64,000 nucleotides of DNA from Albifimbria verrucaria (Eukaryota > Ascomycota > Sordariomycetes > Hypocreales > Stachybotryaceae). The notes under the pieces are model-generated. The model did no database searches, was not told the DNA's origin, and worked only from the letters and a program-made list of their open reading frames with translations. Where the stretch lies: positions 1,860,001 to 1,924,000 of the forward strand of contig JAHREC010000013.1 in assembly GCA_020081605.1 (NCBI GenBank), in the 5' to 3' direction. Positions 1-9,601 of this stretch are shown piece after piece; within the stretch, counting starts at the first letter, position 1, and each line of letters begins with the position of its first letter. Both the position numbers and the translations under genes were made by a program.

Positions 1-2
1 AT

Positions 3-254
3 ATTGACAACGTCGCATTTCAAGGTCGTATCCCGGAGACCCCAAATTCGACCTCAGACCAAGACAAAGCCAAGTACCCGGACGCAAATCCTGGATTTAT
101 TGTAGACACGCGACACCTTGGGCCGAACTGCAGGCATCATCGGCCTCGGTGGAACTTCTCCTATGTGGAGATGTTGCTAAGGTCGGTGGGTTACATGACG
201 GGCTCGAACAACAGGCCGGGCCCCTCAACAGGCGATGCTCCGTTTGGCCTTTAG
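3..254 (+). CDS. 3' end of an unidentified gene entering from the left edge
   Basis: An open frame runs from base 3 to a TAG at 252-254, 83 sense codons with no stop and no need for a start inside the window. Its composition is protein-like, with the segment VDTRHLGPNC, then RWNFSYVEMLLRSVGYMTG and a Gly/Pro-rich end closing DAPFGL. I do not recognise the family. The rest would lie left of the window. A run this long without a stop arises by chance in a few percent of frames, so this is a reasoned guess only. Confidence 0.45.
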   Translation: MDNVAFQGRIPETPNSTSDQDKAKYPDANPGFIVDTRHLGPNCRHHRPRWNFSYVEMLLRSVGYMTGSNNRPGPSTGDAPFGL

Positions 255-728
255 AAAGACCTCCTCACTGTGTTGCCGTATTCTGTCAAATCATTCCGTG
301 CATAGCCAAGCAAGAAGAAATACGCAAGAGGTGCTCTGTACTATATCTACCTATATATAAATATATATATATATATATATGCACCCGTTGCAGTAGCAGT
401 GCGATGCGAGTCCATGTCAAGTGCAAAGTCCATGGTTGATCCGAAACCCCGTAGCCCCACGTCGCTCGTTCAATGTCCCTCGTCTCAGAACCCCAACACA
501 ATTCCATAATCCTCTGCCTCGCTTCACTTCATCTGCGTCCTTACATCTTATGATGCTGCCACGATATCACCACACCACTGCTGTCGTCCCGCCTGCCTCG
601 CGTCTCTCCGGCTCCTCCCACCGATCTCTCTTTCTGCGCCCCATTCACTCAGTCTCATAACGTGCCTCGGCTCGTGCATCTCACTCGACTGGACCCTCTC
701 TAATCGGACACGTCTCTCAACATAAACC
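255..728. other. Intergenic, with an AT dinucleotide microsatellite
   Basis: No supported gene. Contains an AT/TA microsatellite at about 349-380. The last 200 bases are pyrimidine-rich on the plus strand and are the likely promoter and 5' leader of the Mpo1-like gene. The ORFs here are short, overlap one another on both strands and have no coding character. Confidence 0.6.
349..380. repeat. (TA)n microsatellite
   Basis: An alternating T/A tract of about 30 bases, slightly interrupted at its left end (tatataaatatatatat). A simple-sequence repeat in the spacer, with no gene overlap. Confidence 0.85.
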
Positions 729-1437
729 ATGTCGCTCGACTTAGAAAAGCACTTGACCTTTGTGAGACCTGTCCATTTGAGCCGGCTGATGGAGCTGCTT
801 TGACTAACCCCTGGTGATTTCTCCAGTATGGCGCATACCACCACAATGCCATCAATGTAGCCATACATATGATCTGCGTTCTCCCTATCCTATTCTCAGC
901 CCTATGCATGGTACTATCACCCGGGCCCCATCCGAGGTCATCTCAGCTTCGATAAGCATGCATTCTAACCGTACGCTACAGGCAACCTACACTGGGACCC
1001 TCATCCCGACTCCCAGCTGGGCCACCATTCCTTATCTTGATCTCAATCTAGGGACAATCTTTGCTCTGCTCTACGCATCTCTCTATGTCCTCCTAGAGCC
1101 TGTAGCGGGTACCGCCCTGGCTCTCATCTGCCTCGGCAGCACCGCATTCACCAATTTCCTGCGGATCCAGAACCCAGACTCCACTTTCCAGATTGCTCTG
1201 ATCGTTCACATCGGGTGCTGGATCGCTCAGTTCGTTGGCCATGGTCTCTTTGAGGGCCGTGCTCCTGCCCTGCTTGACAATCTTGTCCAGGCTATCTTCC
1301 TCGCGCCTATGTTTGTCTGGTTGGAGATGCTCTTCATGTTAGGCTACCGTCGCGAGCTGCAAGCCCGTGTACAAAAGGCTGTTGAGACCGAGATTGCAAA
1401 GTTCCGAGCTCAATCCAAGAGCGACAAATCTCAATGA
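729..1437 (+). CDS. Mpo1-like 2-hydroxy fatty acid dioxygenase (DUF962/YGL010w family)
   Basis: Three exons, 729-761, 827-910 and 982-1437, give 190 residues. Introns 762-826 and 911-981 have GT/AG ends, and the first carries a TTGACTAAC branch site. Exon 1 reads MSLDLEKHLTF and joins exon 2 at YGAYHHNAINVAIHM, the conserved His-rich N-terminal block of the family. Exon 3 supplies three further hydrophobic segments, including LNLGTIFALLYASLYVLLEP and VHIGCWIAQFVGHGLFEGR, and ends in a basic tail. Yeast Mpo1 is an ER-membrane, iron-dependent dioxygenase that shortens 2-hydroxypalmitate to C15 during phytosphingosine breakdown. The same role is inferred here from the family. Length and topology fit. 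No frame break is seen, unlike most genes in the window. Confidence 0.9.
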
Positions 1438-3471
1438 GATCCCCGATATGTATTGGGAATCATCACAGTACAGGAGTTCATCAGATGCTTGGCAGCCGTA
1501 TACTAGGCCAGCATCATTGCCACTTACGCTGCTTGGGAAATGCCGATGCTTCTGATATACCAAACCGACGATACGTCCTTTTCAGCACGACCCTTGATAC
1601 GTGAGCAGGCTGAGTTGCTTGGGATCCCCTTGCTGCTTTTATAACAGCAAACCAACCCAAAATCAAGCCGTCCGAAGTCCCCCACGGATAGTAGGCTCGT
1701 GTCGGCCCCTATAAGGCTCAGCAATCTTGGACGATTAAACCTTTTTTTTATATTAAAGCTTGCGGATTCCGCTCTCTCCACGGTGTTTGGGTTTGTCTTT
1801 TGGTGTAGCATCGGATGCTTCTTTTGAGAAGATCCGACAGGGTACTTTGAGAAAAGATGGACAATCCTAGATCAACATGTCCGGTAACTTGTAGCCTTTG
1901 TCCTTTATCAGCATCTCAGCCATCATACTCTATTAAATCATATACCAACTGAGCTTTCTTTCAGTTGGCCCCATTGCCTCGGACTAATCTCAACATCAGC
2001 ACTCCCTCTTTATGGCAGAATAGGTCTTAAGATTCATGTGGTGAAGGCTCTAATGAGACTTGGCTTCCGCCTTTTTACTGTCTTCCAGCCAATGGCTTGG
2101 GAGTCTCACGTCATATGGCTTGTTCTTGTGATGTGTGGATTACGAGAGGCCTAAGTCTCGTCACTGATGAGCACCTGTCTCTTATCCTTACGAATATGAC
2201 TTACAGTTGGAGGACAAAAGTTCCGCATATCTCACGCAGATATCTCAACCGTCAATCAACAAAATATTTAAGAACAAATGGCTAAAATGTAAGAAATGTG
2301 TAATAAAAGAAAATAAAAAGGTAATAAACTAAGGAAGTTGTAGGTATCTTCTACAGCTTCTATTGATAAAGTCTTGCATCCTGATAGAAATTGCAAGGTA
2401 GGCGGAACTTCTGGGCCCTCCTGTTGTCCGATTCCCAAGTAGGGTTCAATCCCAGCGACGTCCCAGTTCGGATTTGTCTACTGAAGGAGCAGACTGGTCT
2501 GGTCGGTTAGCTACCCCCAAGCTCGCTTCCAAACGGCACAATCTTGCGTTATGGCGGGCAACTTGGTTTGTAACTTGGACCAAATCCCTTTGACCGCCCC
2601 AATCTGTTCACTGGCGCTTTCGACATACTGCTTTGTTTGGTTGATCCGAAAGTACAAACCCTTTGCAATCTTTTTGTATCTCGCTTGTCTCTGCAGTTCC
2701 TCCTTGGGTGCCCTAAACTGGGCTCAACTTTCACGTTCCTGTTCAAGCCATCACAGTCAGGCAGCCGTCAGACGCTTTTGGACCTTCTCGTTTCTGTCAC
2801 AGGACTTGCAATATGTATCTATACCTGTATTCCTGTTAGCAGCAGGAAATAGCATCTCAGAACAGGAGTCTGACTAACGGAAGAACTGGGCGAAAGGGAA
2901 ACGATGCCTGGAAGTAGATACTTGAACTGGTTCGAGAGAAACGCGCTTGTCGGAATCAAAAGGAGACGGAGGTGCGGATGGCTGGTGGAGGGAGTGGGAT
3001 GTGAAGTGTTGAGGTGGGAGAGAGGAGAAGATGTGAATGTGGATAGAATGTCCCTAAAAGTGGTCAGTTGCTCGCAGGTGACGAGGTTTTTTGTTTCACC
3101 AACTGGGATGATCATCATGAGTGTCATTTGAATACAAGTCGAGTTTTATAATCGGAATCTCCAGCTCAATTTGATGGCTTGTGGGATCTTGGTGTGAAGC
3201 CAACGATATCTTGAAAGCCAAGATCAATCAATTCCTCGTTTATTAGAATGCACCATGCTAACTTCCCTCAAATGCGATTGCCCCATCCCAATTCTTCTAT
3301 CCATCATCATTAATTCGGCTCTTCCAACCCAGCTGCTCCAAGACGTTATCATAACGTTTCGGGTTGAATGACGAGTTGGCCAGAGTTAGGCCTTCCCCGA
3401 TTTCATGAGTTGGCATATAACTTCATACTAAACATAAAACGCAGTCCATGTTGAATGCTCGAATGCTCGTC
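1438..3471. other. Intergenic, about 2 kb, nothing recognised
   Basis: Lies between the 3' ends of the Mpo1-like gene (plus) and the secreted acidic gene (minus), so it should hold two terminators. AT-rich stretches occur near 1740-1760 and 2260-2340. A few overlapping ORFs of 60-108 codons (around 2551-2877 and 2819-3131, both strands) have no recognisable domain and cover each other antisense. No transposon ends, tRNA or other RNA gene could be supported. Confidence 0.5.
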
Positions 3472-5287
3472 TCATGTACTGCCACGCTGTTTGGCAAGAT
3501 CCCGGGCAGCTTTCCGGAAATTATCGATGGCCGCCAGCAGTTGCCTTCCAGCAGGAGCGAGCCCAGGTAGGAAGATCACCATGGGTTCCAAAGTGAGCTT
3601 GACCTCATCAAGGTCCTTGCCTGAAGTCATGGTTAGAAGAGTTGGGTGGGCCAAGGTCATGAGTTGACTTACTAAGAACTCTGGCAACATTTGCAAGTTG
3701 AGGTCCAATAATGATAGCCGGGCGAGGTGTGTCACTCTCGCTGTTGTCATCATCCAGAATGTCCTCGGCATCATCGTCTATAGTAGCATTGTCTTCGTCG
3801 TCGTCGACAACGTCTGCATTATCATCTGTGATGGTAGTGTTACTATCCGGAATGTCCTCGGCATCGTCATCTGTAGCGGTATTGTCATCTTCATCGTCGA
3901 CAATGTCTGTACCATCATCTGGAACGGTGCCGTTACCACCCAAAAGGTCCCCGATAAGGTCGCCTATAGCAGTATTGTCATCTTCGTCGTCAACAATGTC
4001 TGCACCATCATCTGTATTGGTGTTGCCACCATCCAAAATGCCCGCGATAATGTCACCGATATTGCCTTCGGTGTTGTCGGTGGCAGTGCTGTTCTCATCA
4101 TCGTCCTGGTCAACCTGTCGGGCTACCATCACATTGCCCCCATCCACATCAACGGCAATTTCTTGAGCGATATCGGCCTCGTCCCGCTTGAATCTGATTT
4201 TGGGAGGGCTCAGAGCTGAGGAGGCGCCAGGAATGAAGCCGCCAGGAGTCGATCCAGAGACAAATCCACCGGGGTTGGCAAAGCCGTCGTAGGGTCCTGA
4301 GCCAGAGGCACCACCTTGCTTACCAGCTCCACCGATGGTGTCTCCAGAAATGCCCGTGGCACTGCTGGCTATGACAGCAACAGGATTGGCAGCAACAGGA
4401 TTGGCAGCGACGGGGTTGGCAGCAACTGGTTGGCTCTGTGTGTTACTAGTGGAGGGAACGACGCTGGGGATGCTGGGAGCGGCAGCGGCCTGAGGTGGCT
4501 TTGCAGCGCCGCTGATAAGACCCAAGATCCTCAGGAGCTGTTCTATTGGGCTTTCTAGAGCTGTCAAGAGCTTCTTTCGAGTGATACTTTTGGCATCTGT
4601 TGGTGTGGTGTCTTTGTTATCGACGGCAACAACATTCTGGATATCTTGCCTGAGACCATCCACGAGACTACCGTCTTCGGCAACCTCGCTTCTCTTGGTA
4701 TTCTGACGGCCTTGCCGCATTTCGCTGATTAATTTCTCCAGATCGTGTTGAAGTTGTATCCTCTTCTCTGCGTCTCCCTCTCCTAGAACCGCAAGAACCT
4801 GATCTGCGATTTGGGATACGATGTCTTTCTTCTCAGCTTCCGACATGGCAAGATCCCGGGTGCCAAGAACATTTTCAACAATATTTTCAACCGTATCAAT
4901 GACATCGCCAACATCAGTGCCGATAAGGCCGGCAAGTAACGAAGAACTCTTGTCCTCTCCTTCAGAGCCACCAGATGGTTGGCTATCACCTCCAAGAAGA
5001 GCCCCAATTAGAGAAGAATCCGTATCATCCGCTTTCGAGTCGCCGGGAGAACTAGGGGCATCCCCAACGAGAGGTTCCGGCAGTAGAGTACTGTCATCAT
5101 TATCCTTTGCGGCATCCGATTTAAGATCACTGGACGTTTTGGGTTCGCTATCGAATATAGAATCACTGGGCGTATCTCCCAAGTCGATGTCTATTTGTCG
5201 TAATGTGAGGGGCTCATACGAGAGTGGTACGGTCGCTGCGCTGCCCAAGAGGCAAGCGACGGCCACAGCTACTGATGAAGTCTTCAT
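3472..5287 (-). CDS. Secreted acidic protein with Asp-rich repeats and dibasic sites
   Basis: Two exons (5287-3673, 3620-3472) around a 52-nt intron with GTAAGT donor, TCTAAC branch site and TTCAG acceptor give 587 residues. Residues 1-20 form a clean signal peptide (basic MKTSS start, hydrophobic core, small residues near 17-20). The mature part is acidic and low in complexity: a Ser/Asp-rich N-terminal third, a helical middle at about 125-260, four PVAAN-type repeats near 288-304, a Gly/Pro-rich linker at 315-355, and three Asp-rich units at about 426-516 built around DIVDDEDDNTA, carrying several NxT/S glycosylation sites. Lys-Arg sites that a Kex2-type protease could cut occur at about 175-176, 198-199 and 367-368. 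The intron removes a wrong C-terminus and supplies a conserved-looking end (KDLDEVKLTLEPMVIFLPGL). No enzyme domain is recognised. A cell-wall or secreted structural role is possible but unproven. Confidence 0.75.
3760..4035 (-). repeat. Coding repeats for three Asp-rich units
   Basis: Three imperfect direct repeats of roughly 90 bases in the secreted acidic gene encode the DDxxDIVDDEDDNTA-type units. The repetition and strong codon bias also leave long open frames on the opposite strand (e.g. 3698-4219), which are shadows. Confidence 0.7.
4376..4434 (-). repeat. 15-bp tandem repeat coding for PVAAN
   Basis: About four copies of a 15-base unit (plus strand gcaacaggattggca with variants) encode consecutive Pro-Val-Ala-Ala-Asn blocks. 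Such in-frame minisatellites often vary in copy number between strains. Confidence 0.8.
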
Positions 5288-6569
5288 TCTGCCGACACTG
5301 AACTTGCTGTCGTGATGATGAGTCGGAGAATGAAACGAAGCTGCTTCTTGGTCGGATATGAAGCTGTTGATGATATGCTTCTACCTGAAAGAGGGTTCTA
5401 TGTCCATCTTATACTTGGTCTAAAACGCGTTTGAGCGCCGTGAACGTCGCATACTGTCTCTGCCAAGGAGGTTTCGGTCCAGGAGAAGGGAAGCAACGGA
5501 CTCTACCTACAACGAGCAAAGATATGCGTGAGGCTTGCTGTCGGTTTCTGTGGTTTCTGCATTATTGGCTTGCTGGCATGAGGATTTGGTCAAGGGCTGA
5601 AGCTGGTGGCGCGGTATCTCAGTGACAGGCAGAGTGTGAGAGGAATTTGCTACCAGATGGACAGCAACGGAGTTGAGTAAGCGATGGGACCATGTGATGG
5701 AGAACAATGGCCAGGGTAACCAGCCCAGAGGGGCGGAATTCAGCAGCATTCCTCTATTGCCAGGTTGTCGATACTGGTGAGACACTTCGTGGACACGGCT
5801 CGGGCGAACAATGTCTTTGATCAAGAAACTCAATGCTTTATTTCCATTGAGGGTTGTGTCCATGAATCCAATCGCTCCATGACTGAGAGTGTTCCACGAC
5901 ATGACACCTGATGCAATGGTGGCAAGGGATGCAACCAAATCAGGGCGACGACGGGATTCGGGCCAATGGCTCCGGTCCGTTGGCCTTCAGTCAAATGCCA
6001 TTGTTGAAGACAATATGACGATCACTGATACTAATGGCTGGTATGATCTATCCAAGATTTGCCTTCACGTCAACGAGATGTGGCGACGATAGTCTCAATG
6101 GACACTCTCATGGGTGGCAGTCCCCTTCAAGCCAGTCATGGGGTTGGGAGGTGAGCCTGATTTGGTAATTATGAGGGCATATCATCATTATGGTAGAACA
6201 AAGAGCATTTTACAGTATGTCGCCATAGGAGGTTGAGTGTCAGGGTGAGTCGTTTCAATGTAATCCATCAAAATCAGTAATGTTGGACATGTAGGAAACA
6301 CACACGACCATGGCTGGCATTTTTGTCGACCAAGCCTACCCTAGGCTAACACCAAGAATAGTTGCAGAAAAGTGCACTACTCAACGTAAGGATCAATTAC
6401 TTTAATGGGAATTTAAGTAGAATAATTTAAGAGTGGACTACAAAGAGAAAGCGGATAAAATAAGAGAGAGATAAGAATGGGAAAAGAATGAAATGCTACA
6501 GAAATTCCACGGAAATTCTACTAATAAGATCATACTGGTTTTGAAGCACTTCCTACAAGACGTTGTCTA
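5288..6569. other. Intergenic, promoter side of the secreted protein gene
   Basis: The start-proximal part (5288-5450) is the likely promoter and leader of the minus-strand secreted protein. The ORFs at 5507-5938 (minus) and 5889-6092 (plus) show no domain or coding-like composition. The stretch from 6360 to 6520 is purine- and AT-rich. Nothing else is supported. Confidence 0.5.
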
Positions 6570-7548
6570 TAAATGCTTTGCAAGCTTATCATTGTTCCTC
6601 AATCTTTCCTTCTGTATCTTTTCCAGTCGGCGCGTTGTCGATAGGTTAATTGATCGCTGTTCCCTTATACAGTACTTTATATGGGTTCTCAGAAGGTCCA
6701 TTTCAGCGACGGAGTATTGGATCCGGCAGGTCATTGCTCTTAGGACGAAATCCTCTGGCTCCTCGTCAAGTAACTCATTCTATCCATCCTGGAACAGGCT
6801 TTCCCTTCGTCCGAGGTTTGGCACCAGGTCGCCTCTGCTCTTCTGGCGTCCAACTAGAGCCCGTCCATCCATGAAGATCTTCTTCGATAGGGAGCTCAGG
6901 TCTGTCTTTCCAGTAAATCCACTAGGCAAACTTGCAGTGAATGTTAATTTGCGAGGGTAGCCAATACGTTGTAGGGTTCCAGCCAGGATAATTCTCTACC
7001 ACATAATCATGGACTAGCGTGCCCATATTCGTCTCTTTGATCCCGTAGTAAATTGTTGTCCAAATCAATTTCAGACAGGACTGATCGGTGTCGAACTTGG
7101 TCAAAAATGTGTAGCTTGAGGGGTTGTGCTGGTTTGTGCTGGTCCATCTCAACGCCTTCTAAGCGCAGGTGATATAATATCGTATTTCCTTGGAGTCAAT
7201 CGGGTGACATAGCATCGAGGGTCTTCTCAGCCATATCACCCACACGGACGAGGAAGTCATGCGTAACATGGGTTGGCCATGATAAGCCTGATGGAATAAT
7301 AGTTGAAGGAGTGTATGTTAATACGATCCTGCCAACTCATTTGTCGCACCCAACTAGCTTGATGAGTGCGATGAATTCCTCAACTGCAACCGGGCTAGCC
7401 TAAGCTGCTTCGCTCTTGGTTACTTCTTCGACATCCTTGTCAAGGCCATCTTCATCAGACTCCTCGTCGCTTGGTGAGCTTTCGCTTGATGAGCCGTCGC
7501 TTGACGAGCTGTTGCCTAATACTTTTCGAGGGGTTTGTGCATACCACC
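6570..7548 (-). pseudogene. Decayed protein-coding remnant, family not recognised
   Basis: Read on the minus strand, this stretch gives successive protein-like blocks interrupted by stops and frame changes. First comes a Ser/Asp/Glu-rich segment (GNSSSSDGSSSESSPSDEES) ending at a TAG at 7401-7403. In the same frame follow VAVEEFIALIKLVGCDK, stop, then THVTHDFLVRVGDMAEKTLD, stop, then LQGNTILYHLRLEG. A shifted frame then gives GIKETNMGTLVHDYVVENYP and YPGWNPTTYWLP, and finally EPEDFVLRAMTCRIQYSVAE and a basic helical end near 6570. Each block is convincing as protein, but no single frame or plausible intron set joins them. Either it is a dead gene copy, or a live gene whose sequence carries more errors than its neighbours. 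I cannot name the family. Confidence 0.4.
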
Positions 7549-9601
7549 GGGTATTTCATCCCGATGTGTATCGTCAAAAGAGTTTTTCATTGATGGGTTA
7601 TGCTGATCGTGTCCATATGCAGCAGAACTTGTGGCTTACTCTAAGTCTCTTCTGCAGGATGGAGCCGGAACTTCTGGCTGAAGGCTAGCTGGGAGCGCTT
7701 GCTTCTCCATAATAGCTCGTGTCTGCACTTCTTGCCTCTTTGCCTTGTATAAGGTTCTTAATTACATACATAGGTAGGTACCTAGGTATATGGTTGAGGT
7801 AGAAGAGACGGGAAGATGTTTAAGTACGAGTACCCAGAAGAACCAATGAAAGAGGAAATCTGAAGGAAGGAGGAGGAGGTGTGCAGGTGTGCAGGTGCGC
7901 AGGTTGTTGTTGTTTTATTAACTTCGTGATACAGCAAGACTGCCAATAGGCAAAAATGTCACGCATAGGTCCATCACAGATAACCCACAAGGCAAAGACG
8001 GAGCCAATGCAAAGCAGCCTTGGGAATTCCAATCTGACACAATGATTCCCGTGTGGCATAATTTTGGCAGCATATCATGGATCGAATTGCTGCACGGAGA
8101 AGATCGAAGACCAAGTCGGACTGGGTGTTCATAGGGCAGTGTTGGAAGCTCAGGAAGACAGACACGTGCCCAAATTTCCGGAGCTCGGATCAGCTGGGGA
8201 AGCCCTGTCAAACAGGGATTGCGCATTTGGGATACGACATTTTAATGGGTTACAATGGTACATCTTTTAAGTCGTGTGGAAGAGACCCAAAGTCCGTCAG
8301 ATAAGATGGAGCAATGGAGGATCATCCTTTCTTAATGACGAGCTAGAACAAAGCTGATCTACTATGTGAAGCCAAGGGTGCTGTGACTTGCTTGGGTAAG
8401 GTACATATCTTAGGTAGGTACTGTATGTAAACACACCGACTTCACCGCTATCGGCTAATCAACAGATGCTGGCTCCGGACAGCTGGGTTTTCCTTAGCGT
8501 GTCTTGCCTCTGATCCTCCTTCTTCTGCCGCCCTTGGCCTCTCCCAAAGGTCACTGTGCATATAGGGGACCAGGCACATGTAAAGAGGCTCCGAACCCTT
8601 CTCATCCAAAGCAAGCAGGTGAGTCAATCACACACGACGAATTGCCTTATGTAAGTCATTGTTGGGAAAAGAGTCATCCTGAAGCTCCGAACATCGTAGT
8701 GGGCAAGGGTTGATGGACGGATGGGGCATGGCAAATGCCGGGGAATCCACATAGCTAGCAAGGGGTCCCTGTCGACGCAGCAATCCACGCTGTTGACCAA
8801 ATTAGAGCTGATGACCAGTTGTCCGATGGCCGGCTTGGGTTTCTCTCCCAAGATCCTGATGGGCCCTTACCATTGGTCAATTAGCCTGCACCCTTAGTGT
8901 GGAACTGTGGAGGAAGCTACAGTACAAGAGGAGCACTGTTGAAATTCCAGGAAAATTCGTGTATTTTTATGATATTTGCCTAGTATTTACCTGATAACTT
9001 TGTGTTTCTTTTTCTCCTACGGTAACTCGAAGAAATCACTCACGAACAGAGAGCAAATCTCTAAGATGTGTGTAATTATTTTCTGAATCATGATCAATCA
9101 TTTTGAAGGGAACCGAAGCACAGTGCCGGAGACGCTAAGGAGGGAAAATACCCCAGCCTTATCTCGAGCAGACACAGTCATCAACCCATTCATTGGCCGA
9201 TAGCGGTGAGGTCGGTCTATGGTAGTACGTAGTCAATTTAGACAAACTTCTTACTTCTTAAAGCCCGCGCAGAGGGGTCAAAGCTACCGTACTCTGTACC
9301 CAAAAGGTACTACCTCCCTACGTAACTACGAGCGTCTAAGAACCCTGCCCAGGTTTTTAGCGGGTGAGTGACTCGGAAAAGCCTTGGTTTTGTTAGCCTG
9401 ACGTTCAGCGGTGACCCCCACCGTCAGGTGCATCTCCTCGACAAGGCCAACAGAAAAAAAAAAAAGAGTCAGAGTCCCGTCCTCCGAAACCTTTCAACAC
9501 CACTCCCCGTCTCTGTCATCTGTCAATTGGGATTCTCAAGGGGCTCTGCTGCTTGCGAGACGGTGCCATTCAAGCATTGATCCCGTCGCAGCTCCTTTGC
9601 A
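7549..9601. other. Intergenic, 2 kb, upstream of the carbamoyl-phosphate synthase gene
   Basis: No supported gene. TAGGTACCTA-type words cluster near 7767-7790, 8395-8425 and 9220-9325. Just upstream of the coding start, gtgactcgg at about 9368 and gagtcagagtc near 9465 resemble half-matches to the TGACTCA site of the amino-acid-starvation activator Gcn4/CPC1, which would suit an arginine gene. That is suggestive only. Purine runs at 9452-9465 are likely 5' leader. Confidence 0.45.

Noticed and set aside
2440..2500. tRNA-like gggttcaatccc resembling a T arm
   Set aside because: No acceptor stem, D arm or A box could be folded around it. The T-stem pairing fails beyond two or three bases.
3698..4219. 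173-codon plus-strand ORF (and a 151-codon one) opposite the secreted acidic gene
   Set aside because: Antisense shadow of the Asp-rich repeats. Composition simply mirrors GAT/GAC codons, with no start context or domain.
3472..5287. RiPP (ustiloxin-like) precursor peptide
   Set aside because: There are Lys-Arg sites, but no repeated identical core peptides between them and no adjacent UstY-like oxidase or other tailoring genes.
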